A stretch of DNA of 64,000 bases, from positions 3,255,001 through 3,319,000 of the forward strand of contig JANTQA010000012.1 in NCBI GenBank assembly GCA_027625915.1, read 5' to 3'. Within the stretch, counting starts at the first letter, position 1. Every line of letters begins with the position of its first letter. A model generated the notes under the pieces. It had not been told where the DNA came from, ran no database searches, and was given only the letters and a program-made list of their open reading frames with translations. A program made the translations under genes and the position numbers. Source of the DNA: Anaeramoeba flamelloides. Its lineage: Eukaryota > Metamonada > Anaeramoebidae. Positions 11,813 through 21,900 of this stretch are shown here, in pieces.

Positions 11813-12959
11813 TTAAAAGATTTTCAGAATGAAAGAATATTGGAATTAATATTGCTTGACATTATTATTTTTAATTCTGACTCTAAATTTTTTTTTTGAT
11901 TTTAAATATTTATATAAAATTCAAAATTTAACCTTTTATTGAACAGCTATTTAAAAAAAAATTCGAATATTAAAAAAATGTGGCACTTTTTTGTGTTGAA
12001 AATTAAAATTATAATTTTGAACATTAGGAAAACTGAACAAAACCACCAGAATTTTTTGAAAGGAATAAGAATTCAAATCAATGTTAAAATATTTTAAGAA
12101 GTATAATATCTAACGTATTTTTTCTTCATTTCAATTTCATCATGATAGTCCAAAGAAGAATGCAATAAAAATCAAATTTTTCATTTTTGATAAAACTAAA
12201 TCTTCACATAAATGAAGAATTATCACTATTTTTTATCTTTGCCATACTAAATTTTAAATAAAAATCAGTATTCATAGGTTTAGATCTTTGAATATTTTCT
12301 CAATTCATTTGGTGTTTTTAATCGTTAATCTTGAAATTCAATTCTATTCATTTATAAGATAAAGTTTTCAGGTTCTATTGAGGTTTATATTCCAAAACTG
12401 GAAAATTTTAAAATTCATTACCTTCACAATAGTTTTATCTTTATTAGAATCAAGTTTTTATCAAGTAAATACATAATAATAATGATTAAACATTAAAAGT
12501 TATATCTGAAAGTTGTAATTTACCAGATATTAATTGTCAAAAAAAGATACTTTTTACGAATTTTTGTCACTCTTATTACTCTCAAAAATAAAGAATTTGA
12601 TTGTTAAGATATTCTACTTGAATGACCTTGATAATGTTGAAATGAAGAAAATCAAAGTTAGACTTAATACTTCTTAAAACGTTTTAATCTACCTTCAGGT
12701 TCGTATTATCTTCAAAAAAATCTATGAATACCCCCAGAAAGATATATTAAGAAATTAACACTTTATATAAAAATTGATGCTTTACTCAAATATTTCCATG
12801 TATTGGTATGTAAATTCGATTGGATATGGATAAATTATAAGAAAATATCATACGGTGTTATTAAGCGCAGTACTTGATAACACAGAATTTGTATTTTGTC
12901 TGTTCTAGACTTTTTTTATTTTTTTGACTATTTGCAATTCTGAATAAGAATATGAGCAC

Positions 12960-13110
12960 AATACAGCTAAATTTCTAGAGATGGAAACATCGAACCGCAA
13001 TAACTTCTATTCTGGAAAGAATGTTCCAACTTATACCATTCATCCAATTCAACTGCATTTCTCTTACCTTTGTGTTTAACCGTTAAGATAAGCATTAATA
13101 ATATAGCGAG
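12960..13110 (-). other. GC-richer patch with a short open frame, unassigned
   Basis: On the minus strand, 13110-12967 reads an uninterrupted frame with ordinary-looking residues (GKRNAVELDEWYKLEHSFQN and a few more). It is less AT-rich than its surroundings. It could be the relic of an exon or of a transposase, or a piece of non-coding RNA; I cannot tell which. Confidence 0.2.
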
Positions 13111-13319
13111 AGTATCTTTAAGGCAAAAAATGCAAAATAAAAAAAAAGTTTTCAATACTAATGTTTTGTGTAATTATTTTTTTCTTTGGAAGACAATAAA
13201 TTAAGAAATAGAATTAATTCATTAAATAATAAAATTGAAAAAAAAAAAATCACAAAAAAAACAATCAAAGAATATTTAAACAATAAATATAAAATGGTAA
13301 AAAAAAAAAAAAATGGAAA

Positions 13320-14948
13320 TCAATTAAATCCAATTACTAAATCCGAGTCGTTTTGCTCGGGGAATAAAGACACAAAAACATCTTCTTGCGCAATAAATGT
13401 TTCAGGCTCAAAATTTGGCAATGAAAATTGTGGATTAACATTTGCTGATGTTGGCCAATTCCAATGTTCTTCTGGATTTTGGAAATTAACTTCTTGTGAT
13501 TGCAGTTGAGGTTGGAAAGGTTTTTCATTATTTTTAGGGGATTGCTGAGGGTCTTTTTTCAAATGTTTTCTATTAATTGTCTTTGAAGGGATTATGATTC
13601 TAAATTTTTTTTTTTTTTTTTTAATTATATTTTTTTTGAATTTTTTTTTCTTTATCTTATTTGAAGACGGTTTTGTTATCAATTTTTTTTTACGTTTTCT
13701 TGTTTTTTTTTTTGAAGACTTCAATTCATCTGAATTGCTTTCAGACGATGACGATTCCGAGAAATTTGAAGAATACGATGAATAGGACAAATATGATGAA
13801 TATGATGAATATGATGAATATGATGGATTTGAGGAATTTGTTGAAAGAGACGAACTCTCCTCACTTACGGTTTCATTTCCAGAGATCATTTCTTGATCAT
13901 TGTTATATTTGGAATAATGAAGACCATTATGAAGCAAACCTGAAAAATTTAATCTTTTTTGTTTCTTGTTTTTACTTTTTAATTTCTTCTTGGAATTATA
14001 TTTTTTTTTTTTATCTTTTTTAGCATTATGATGAGAGTTGTTGTTTTGCTTTGTTTTGTTTAAGCGAAGATGGAAATTAGAATTGGAATTGGAATTGGAA
14101 TGTGTATGACGATTCTTACGCTTATTTTGATATTTTATTTCATCTTTTTTCCTCGAATGATGTTTGCTTTTGTTTGAACGTCTTTTTGTAGATTTGTAGC
14201 TCTTATTTTTGGTATGATCAGAACGTACTTTTTTCGGTATTCTTTTTCGATCGGTTTGGATGGATTTGGATTTTTTCTTTTTTTTTCTTTTTTTTATTTT
14301 AACTCGAAAGTCTTTAGTTAAAGATCGTGGATTACATTTTTCTTCTTTTTCTTTTTCTTTTTCATTTTCTTGTTCATTTGTGTTGTCTTTTTCTTTTGTT
14401 TTTTTTTCATTTTTGTTTCTTATTGAAACCCTAATTTTTGGTTTTGTCTTCTTTATTTTCAGATTTTTTTCTTTTGGTTTTTTTTCGCTTCCCTTGCCAC
14501 AATTCACTTTTTGAAAATTTAATTTATTGATGATTGTTGTCGATAAGGCAGGTGGTATTATTTCCAGGTTTGAATTTTGACTATTTTTTGTGTTAGTTCC
14601 AAAAACTAGCCATTCCCTCGAATAATGTGAAATATTTCCAAATGAGAAATATTTTTTGAAAAAAGTAGCCAACCCCCTTTCAATCGATTTCTTTGGCTTC
14701 TTTGTTAATAAGACAAGATCAGTAATACAATCCCTTTTGATTTTAATTGGCCCTTTAATTTTGTTCTTGGATTCTTTTTTTAAAAAGCGTTTCTCCAAAT
14801 ATTTAGGTTTTAGGCCGACAATGCTTGTTGGCCTCAATTTTTGCAATATAATCAACCTTTCAGAAAACGATGTGACACCATTAAATTCTTTGATAATTCG
14901 ACTTTGGTTAAATTTTTGCAGATCTGAAGAGAAAGTGAAGTAACTCAT
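13320..14948 (-). CDS. Lys/Ser-rich, largely disordered protein (542 aa), function unknown
   Basis: Single-exon frame from ATG at 14948. Residues 1-135 are the only part with mixed composition and may fold. There follow long basic stretches (Lys-Glu runs, then Lys/Arg-rich), an Asn-Ser-Asn-Ser repeat, a run of Ser-Ser-Tyr triplets around residues 385-405, an acidic-serine patch, and more poly-Lys. The C-terminus is different: polar with Trp and Phe, ending in an acidic-hydrophobic tail. The many basic clusters would serve as nuclear localisation signals, so a nuclear or RNA-associated role is plausible but is inference. No catalytic motif is visible. Poly-Lys on this strand makes poly-T on the plus strand, which creates meaningless overlapping frames. 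Confidence 0.72.
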   Translation of the reverse strand: MSYFTFSSDLQKFNQSRIIKEFNGVTSFSERLIILQKLRPTSIVGLKPKYLEKRFLKKESKNKIKGPIKIKRDCITDLVLLTKKPKKSIERGLATFFKKYFSFGNISHYSREWLVFGTNTKNSQNSNLEIIPPALSTTIINKLNFQKVNCGKGSEKKPKEKNLKIKKTKPKIRVSIRNKNEKKTKEKDNTNEQENEKEKEKEEKCNPRSLTKDFRVKIKKRKKKKKSKSIQTDRKRIPKKVRSDHTKNKSYKSTKRRSNKSKHHSRKKDEIKYQNKRKNRHTHSNSNSNSNFHLRLNKTKQNNNSHHNAKKDKKKKYNSKKKLKSKNKKQKRLNFSGLLHNGLHYSKYNNDQEMISGNETVSEESSSLSTNSSNPSYSSYSSYSSYLSYSSYSSNFSESSSSESNSDELKSSKKKTRKRKKKLITKPSSNKIKKKKFKKNIIKKKKKKFRIIIPSKTINRKHLKKDPQQSPKNNEKPFQPQLQSQEVNFQNPEEHWNWPTSANVNPQFSLPNFEPETFIAQEDVFVSLFPEQNDSDLVIGFN

Positions 14949-15848
14949 CTTGTAAACGGTATAAAAAATGGTTTGGAAAAGTGCTTGTGTTTTGTATTAT
15001 TTTTGTTAATCTTTTGATTTTTCGTTTGTGTTTGTTTTTTTTTTTGTTTTGTTTTGTTTTTGTTGTTATTTGTGCTTTTGTTTTTGTTTTTGTTTTTGTC
15101 AAAGAGGATTGAACAAAGGAAATTTTGGAAGAGTAGCGTAGTTTGTGAAAAAAAAAAGACAGATCTTTTTTATAGCTTTTGATAGTACGTTAAAAAAAAA
15201 AAAGAAAATACAATAAAAAAGTTAGAAATTGGAAGAACAAAAAATGATTTTAATTATTTTTTCATTTAAAATTTTGATGTGTTAGAAATGTAATAATGAT
15301 TATTATTATTGATTTTTAAACCACAAATTAAATATACACACTTTTTTTGTATTTACCAATTAATATTGAAATTTAAACTAAAAAGATTCCTTTTACTTAA
15401 AAAAAAGAATGTTTTCCAGATATTAAAATTGAAACGTAAAGTAAAAATATCTACTTATTAAAAATAACAAAGACTAATTATTGTTTTTTGTGCTAACTTA
15501 GTTTTTCCCTTTTTTCCAGAAAAGCAAAGTATTTCCATATTATCTCATTATTTCAAAAACAATCTATTATAACAGAGAAGAAAGAAATTAAAGAAGGATT
15601 TTTGTCAGAATACTAACTGTTCCAAACTGTGCAAATTCCAAACCTAGAATATTGGTATATTTAAACAATTGTTTCCGAGTTGAAGAGTCTTAAATAGAAG
15701 ACAACAAACAGATTTGATAAATCTAAGAAAAGAATTTTCGAAATTAATTCTTTATTATTGGTTGATTGAGACATATCTAAGCGATTAGTTCCAATAATAG
15801 AGTTTAAAATATACACCCAACAAAGACCTCTTAAATATCGTTTCTAAT

Positions 15849-16028
15849 TTAAGAGACTAATCTCTATTAAATTTTGTTAACTAAAATTTAATAGAGATTG
15901 AGAAAATTTTTTGCCAATTATTCAGATTTGAAAACCCCTGTTTATTTTCAATATTAAATGTATTTCTAGATAAGGAATTCTTATTTAGAAATTGGCCAAA
16001 AAAAAAATAATAGAGGCGAGTCCCTTAA
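15849..16028 (-). mobile_element. Foldback MITE with TTAAGNGAC ends, copy 2
   Basis: 180 bp; starts TTAAGAGACTAATCTCTATT and ends with the near-complement GAGTCCCTTAA. In reverse orientation it aligns along its length with 20039-20218. Confidence 0.75.
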
Positions 16029-17342
16029 TGTTATTGTTGGTTTTAATAAACATAGAAAACTATATGAAATACCAATATTTTTCTTGTCATTCTTATTTAA
16101 GGGCTATCTGAAACATAGCCACCATAAGGGAAGAGTGATTCAAAACATTGTTGAATTATGCTCTTTATCTGTTGAGATCCAGAAGAAATATTATATTATA
16201 ATATTTTGGGTATATTATTATTCCTGATCAGTATTCTTAATTGTAAGGTGTTTAGTGTTTTCCACAAGGAACTGTTTTTCTTCCAAGTCAAGTATTATTT
16301 AGTTTACAATAAAAACCTCTCTAAAAACCACAACCCAAAAATTTTTCTTATAGGCCAAGTATTTTTTACTATTCAATAAAAACCTTTGAAAAAATCAAAT
16401 TCAATACTTATCAAAAAAAATTTGGCTGTTGTTTTAAATATTGACGTACAATTGAAAAATTTGAAAAGGAAAAATTCCAGATTCCTAAAATTTTGAGTTT
16501 TAATAAATTTTTTGGATCTCTGTAGATAAAGCACATAACTTAGTAATTTTTTGAGCCATAAGACCCCCATGGTGGTTCATTTATCAATAATGCTTCAATT
16601 TTTTTTTATTGTATTTTTTCTTATTAAATTTTAATTAATTGGTTTTCAATTACTTATTTGATGATTGTATGATTTAATATTGTGAAATAGTGAATTTTTT
16701 TTTTTACCCAACATTTAATTTTTAATTAACAACCATTATTAACTCAAGCCAAAATTGAATGATTTTATTTAGAATTGTTTGTTTCATCTCTATTATAAAA
16801 AGTATGATGTGAAAATACGATTATTTTTATTTAACAATTAATTCTTTTCAATATACAATATAAAATATTAATTTTTTTATTTAAAATATGAACTCGGGTC
16901 AAAAATATCTGTGTTCCAACAATAAAACTCTTTTTGACACTTCAACAAATACTTTTTTTAATTCTTATTCTAATACAACATCCAGTAGAATATTCAATAG
17001 TATACATCGAGGCAAAAATATATTTTAAAGGTAAATTCCTTGAGGTTAAAAGTAAAATTTAATTATGAATTGAATTTGTTTTAAATTTAATTGTAATTTT
17101 TCTATTTTTTTTTGAAATTGTGTTATTTTTTAATTTGTTGAAAATTTAAAATTATTAAATCTATATTTCATTCTTTTTTAGAAAAATTTTTTACAATAAT
17201 ATCCTTCATTTTTATGAATTATTTTTTAATAGTATCACTTTAGAAGAAACCTAATGCACTTTAATTAATTTTTATTATTATTTCCATTATTCAACAATGT
17301 GTAAGCTAAATCCACAAAAGAAAAAAAAAAAAAAAAAGAAAC

Positions 17343-17406
17343 ACACATATTTGTATTTGAAACATGGTTTACTACACCTGTAAGTCAATGTTTCAAATAC
17401 AAATGT
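17343..17406. repeat. Short inverted repeat
   Basis: CACATATTTGTATTTGAAAC is followed after about 20 bases by its near-complement, forming a stem of about 20 bp next to an A-run. Confidence 0.5.
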
Positions 17407-17564
17407 GAAAATAATATTTAATTGAGAAAGATCAAATTTTAAGAATATTCCTTAACGTGAGTTTTGATAAAAATTTGTACTAAGGATTACTATTACGTTT
17501 TATGTCCTATAATAACACACTTAAATTTTAGAATTCTTAGTTGTCTACTTGTTTCAAAAGAATA

Positions 17565-18130
17565 CCCATATAAAAGATTAATTAGTGTTTCAGAATAAAA
17601 ATGTTTTTTTTTTTTATATATAAGAACTCCCTAATAAAAACGGGTTTTTTATAACATGTTATAAACTTGTTGTAAAGGTGTTATAAACACTAAAAATATT
17701 ATACAATTTTATAATAAAAAATTTTATAAAATAAATATTGGTTATAAAATTTGTTATAAAAATTATAACATGTTATTAGCCTGTTATAAGAATATTCTTT
17801 AAAAAAATATTGAAAAAATTATCATCTAAAAGGAAATTTTGTTATAAAAAGGTTATATAGATGTTATAAAAAAAGGTTTTGTTTATTAGGGACTGTACAT
17901 TAATTAATTAAAGAAAATGACAATAAATAATAAGTAAATATGGAGAATTAGTTACGTAAAGTTCAAGTATTTAAAAATTAAATTCTTATATGAAGGATAA
18001 AATTCTTTTTTTTTTTCTTAAAATGGAATGACTTATTGGGATTATTATTTTACTAATTAAAAAAAACAAAATATTATTTAAAAAAATGAGAAAATTACAA
18101 AGAAATTTTAACAAAATTTATTCCTAATTT
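17565..18130 (+). mobile_element. Mariner-type element (480-bp family), interrupted copy
   Basis: The flanks of the 17629-17891 insertion (TAGTGTTTCAGAATAAAA on the left; GTACATTAATTAATTAAAGA and the following 200 bp on the right) match uninterrupted copies at 30075-30560 and 36629-37106. Its outer ends are poorly defined. Confidence 0.6.
17629..17891 (+). mobile_element. 263-bp transposon with CCCTAATAAA ends and 3-bp ACT duplication
   Basis: The ends are CCCTAATAAA and TTTATTAGGG, directly flanked by ACT on both sides (17626-17628 and 17892-17894). The interior is built from variants of GTTATAAA. Relatives lie at 34246-34475 and 54957-55216. The uninterrupted version of the target is visible in other copies of the host element (GAAGACCTATACAT), which confirms the boundaries. 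Confidence 0.8.
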
Positions 18131-18137
18131 GAAATTG

Positions 18138-18619
18138 ACTCTTGTCAAAAATAAGATGTGCAGAAAAGTTTAATCCATGTTTCAAAACAAAAACTGTGTT
18201 TTTTTTTACTTTTAAAGAAGACCTATACTTTAAATGATCAAAGAAATTGACAATAAAAACTAACTAAATATAGAGAATTGGTTTTTTAAAGTACTAGTAT
18301 TTAAATATAATTTCTGAAAATGAAGGATCAAATGAAAATTTCTCTTTCAAAAAAATAGAGTCAATTTTTTAATTATAATTAATCAAAAAAACTAAAAGGT
18401 CGAAAAAAATTTATTTAAAAAATTCCTAGTTAATTTTGAACCAATCCCATTCATAATTTTAATGAAAATATCAAAGAGTTTACTTTCAGAATTGATTTGA
18501 AATAAGGTATACCTTTGGGTACTGAATTGGGTGTTGCATTGGAACAATAACTTAAAAAAGCACATATTTATTATAAAACATGTATTATAATCTTTTGTTA
18601 CACATTATGTTGATAATTG
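18138..18619 (+). mobile_element. Mariner-type element (480-bp family), diverged copy
   Basis: It begins CTCTTGTCAAAAATAAGATG and ends near ATTATGTTGATAATTG before TA. It aligns through GAAGACCTATACTTTAAATG and AATGAAGGATCAAAT with 30075-30560 and 36629-37106. Confidence 0.7.
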
Positions 18620-18970
18620 TACACAAACCCCTTAAAAGAAAATTTTTTTCAATCATTGTTTTGATTTTGGTAATTGCTTAAAAACTTCTAGTTAAATTAC
18701 TAAAACAATTCTATGGTATTTATGTTGAGATTATTTTTGAAAACATTTAATTTGTATTCGTTAAAATTAAAAAAATTATTTTTTTGAAAAACGAACATTT
18801 AATTTTTTTACTTTTTCCATTTTGGTTTTTTGATTGTTATGGATTATTAGGAAATGTCTAAAGAGTAATTAATCACCCTTGAATTAATCTCCTTTCTCTT
18901 GTTTTCAAAATTTTAACTCATCCAACTCAATATAAAAATAAAAAAATAAACTAAAAGGAAACGATTAAAA

Positions 18971-21900
18971 ATGATTGAAGAACTGAAAAAGGAATATTCA
19001 CAAGTCCAAGTTCTTGCAACAATTAAGTCTATTAAGAGTTCGATTTGGACACGAGAAGAAGTAAGAACCCCTTTTTTCATTTTTTCATTGTTACTTTGCA
19101 ATCTTCTTACAATCAAATGATAAAAAATGAAAAAGAAAAAATTTGAAAAGATTTGTGTGGAGATTTGTTTTCGTCATTTTTTTTGATCTTGTGGTTTTGT
19201 TGGGATAATAAAAAAAAATAAAAAACGTTTATAATGAAAACAAAATGATCAAGGGTGCTTTTGAAACAAAAAGCCATTATTTTTCTCTTCCCTTTTTTTT
19301 TCTTTCTTTCTCTCTTTCTTTTTTTCTTTCTTGAATTAGTCTAAATTTATTTTCTCTTTTTTTTTTTATTCTTTTTTCCTTCCTTTTGAATGTACATCTC
19401 AAACAAACATTAACCTTCACACTTTTTGAAACCTGGCTACAAATAAAACAAATAAATTCTTGTTTAAATTCATCAAAGGATCAAATTTTAGCAATGGCTG
19501 TAAAAAAATATAAGGGAAAAAAATGGTACAAAGTAAGTCAATACTTTGAAAACAAATCTAGAAACAAATGCCTTCATCGTTGGAGAAAGGTTTGTACTTA
19601 TCCAATTTTTGATCTTCTTTTTCAAATACCATTTTTTACTGTTTTTTCTATTTTTTACCTTTCTTTTCTTTCTTCCTTTCTAAATTCAAAAAAAAGGTTC
19701 TTCACCCTTCACTTAAAAAAGGTAAATGGTCAATAGAAGAAGACGAGATGCTAAAATTTCTTTACAAAAAACATGGGGATAATTGGAAAATTATTTCAAG
19801 CCACATTAAAAACCGGACTTCAAAACAATGTAGAGAAAGGTTTGCAATTAAAAAACATGTTTTTTTTTTTAAATCATTTAATCTAAATTATTACAATGAA
19901 ATAATCATTAGAATTAAGGGTGGTTGCTTGTTATTAACTTTTACCCCAAAAAACTCGATTTTTGTAAAATATTATGGCAATTAATTTGGATGTTTTAAAT
20001 AATTAAAAAAAAAGTCGATTTTTAATAAAACGGTTGATTTAAGGGACTAGTCTCTATTATTTTTTTTTGACCAATTTCTAAATAAAGATTTATTCTCTAG
20101 AAATATGTTTAATATTGAAAAGAAGAAGGGTTTTTCAAATCTAAGTAATTGGCAAAAAATTTTCTCAATCTCTATTAAAATTAGTTATAGAAAAATTTTA
20201 TAGAGATTCGTCCCTTAACAAAATATTTTGATTCAATTGTTTTGATATTATGAGAAAAACAATAAAAAAAGGTTAATTAAAGATAGAGTTACTTACCATG
20301 ATTTGGTCCATACCCATTAAGAGGATTGCCACCAAAAACTGCTTTGTGGAATTGAAATTATTTTGACTAACAAAAAAATCAATTAAAAAAAAATTTTTTT
20401 AAAAGTTCTCAATTCCAAAAAATTCATTAAAAAAAAGTAGATTTCATAGGATTTCAAATTCGAATTTTTCAAAAATAAAATAAATTTATCACAAGATTAT
20501 CAAATATTAAAAAATCCAAATTTTCTGACAAAAAATTTGAAAAGTTTCTTAATATTAAAAAAATAAAAAATTCACAAAAAAATTACTTGTTTCTTTTGTA
20601 TTTCCAAAGGGTTAAATTTCTTCAATTTAAAACAAATCGTTTTCTTAAAGTATACAATCAATTTAATTCGATTTAATATGATTTGTGGTTATTTAGTAAC
20701 CCTCTAAATTTGACAAATTAAGGATTTTGTAACATTCTTGAGAATACAATTATTCATTTTGGAAATGAATAAAAAAAAAATCAGTTAGATCCCAAAAATT
20801 GCCAAAGAGCGACACTTCAATACCAACACAATTGTAATCAAAATTATAATTTATAACTCTTTAAATTGGAAATTGAGTGTTTCTCTTTGGCACTTTTTTT
20901 CCAAAAATATCCTAGTTTTTCATTGTTGATTTTTCGAGATTGATCATACAACACGTGTTGATTTGTTTTTGAATTAGTATTAGGCATCCATAACAATTAC
21001 AATTACTTTTTTTCCTTTTCAAAAAATCATTTTTCATCATAATGACTCGCACCTTAAATACAATTATCAAAATTTTGAATTAAAATAATATCAAAGAGAG
21101 GACTTGGTATATTCCAATGGGAATCCTTTTATTGCTTATTTTATTTGCTCTAATTTTGCATTTTCTTTTATTAAAAATTATACCACTAACAGATCATTGC
21201 CAAATGTTTACGAGATGATTTAATCTTAATTATTAAAGGGAATATAAACCCATTTAAATTAAATATTATAATTAATATATGGAATTAATAATTCAATTTG
21301 GATTAAAACATAATCAATACAAAATAGTTATTTCAAAAGATTTAAAAAAGATTAAATATTTAGGTATTTTCTTAGATAAAATTTCACATTTGGTATATAA
21401 TTTAAAAAAGGCAAAAGAAACATATAACAACTGCAAACAATAATTTAATAACAATTCTTAACAATCATATTTTTTAAAAAATAGACTATTTAAATCTTTT
21501 CTATTCAGTTAATTAATATATGGGTTCGAAATTTTTAATTATGAAAATAAAGAACTTTAAATTATTTAAATACTTGGATTAATTCATCATTCCTGGAATA
21601 TGTAAAATAAATAAAAACACACCAATTCTTATTAACAAAAAAGAATTAAAAATTTGAAACTATGGTAATTTCTGTTAAATGAAAAAAAATCCAAATAAAA
21701 AAACCAATTAAATAATTTATCTCTTCCTTATTTAGAAAAATCAAGAAAATTCAATCAAAAGAAAAAATAATAAAATCAACTGGAACTCAAAAGATTTAAA
21801 TAAACTCAAAAGAAATTGCTAATTACACATCACGATTATGAAAAAATTTTTTCAAAAAAAAATTAAACATTTGCTAAATTTACTCTTTTTAATAATTTCA

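Larger units (their letters stand above)
10189..13319. other. Gene-free spacer, 3.1 kb
   Basis: Apart from the transposon at 11108-11812 and a GC-richer patch at 12960-13110, this is AT-rich sequence in which I see no gene. Confidence 0.55.
14949..18970. other. Gene-free spacer with nested transposons, 4.0 kb
   Basis: The first 150 bp upstream of the Lys/Ser-rich gene is a TTTTTG-repeat tract that may include its promoter. The rest carries a foldback MITE (15849-16028), a short inverted repeat (17343-17406) and two copies of a mariner-type element, one of them interrupted. The interval 16030-17340 shows no gene. Confidence 0.55.

Noticed and set aside
13594-14514. Plus-strand Phe-rich frames opposite the Lys/Ser-rich gene
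   Set aside because: They are complements of poly-Lys codons; composition is biologically implausible.
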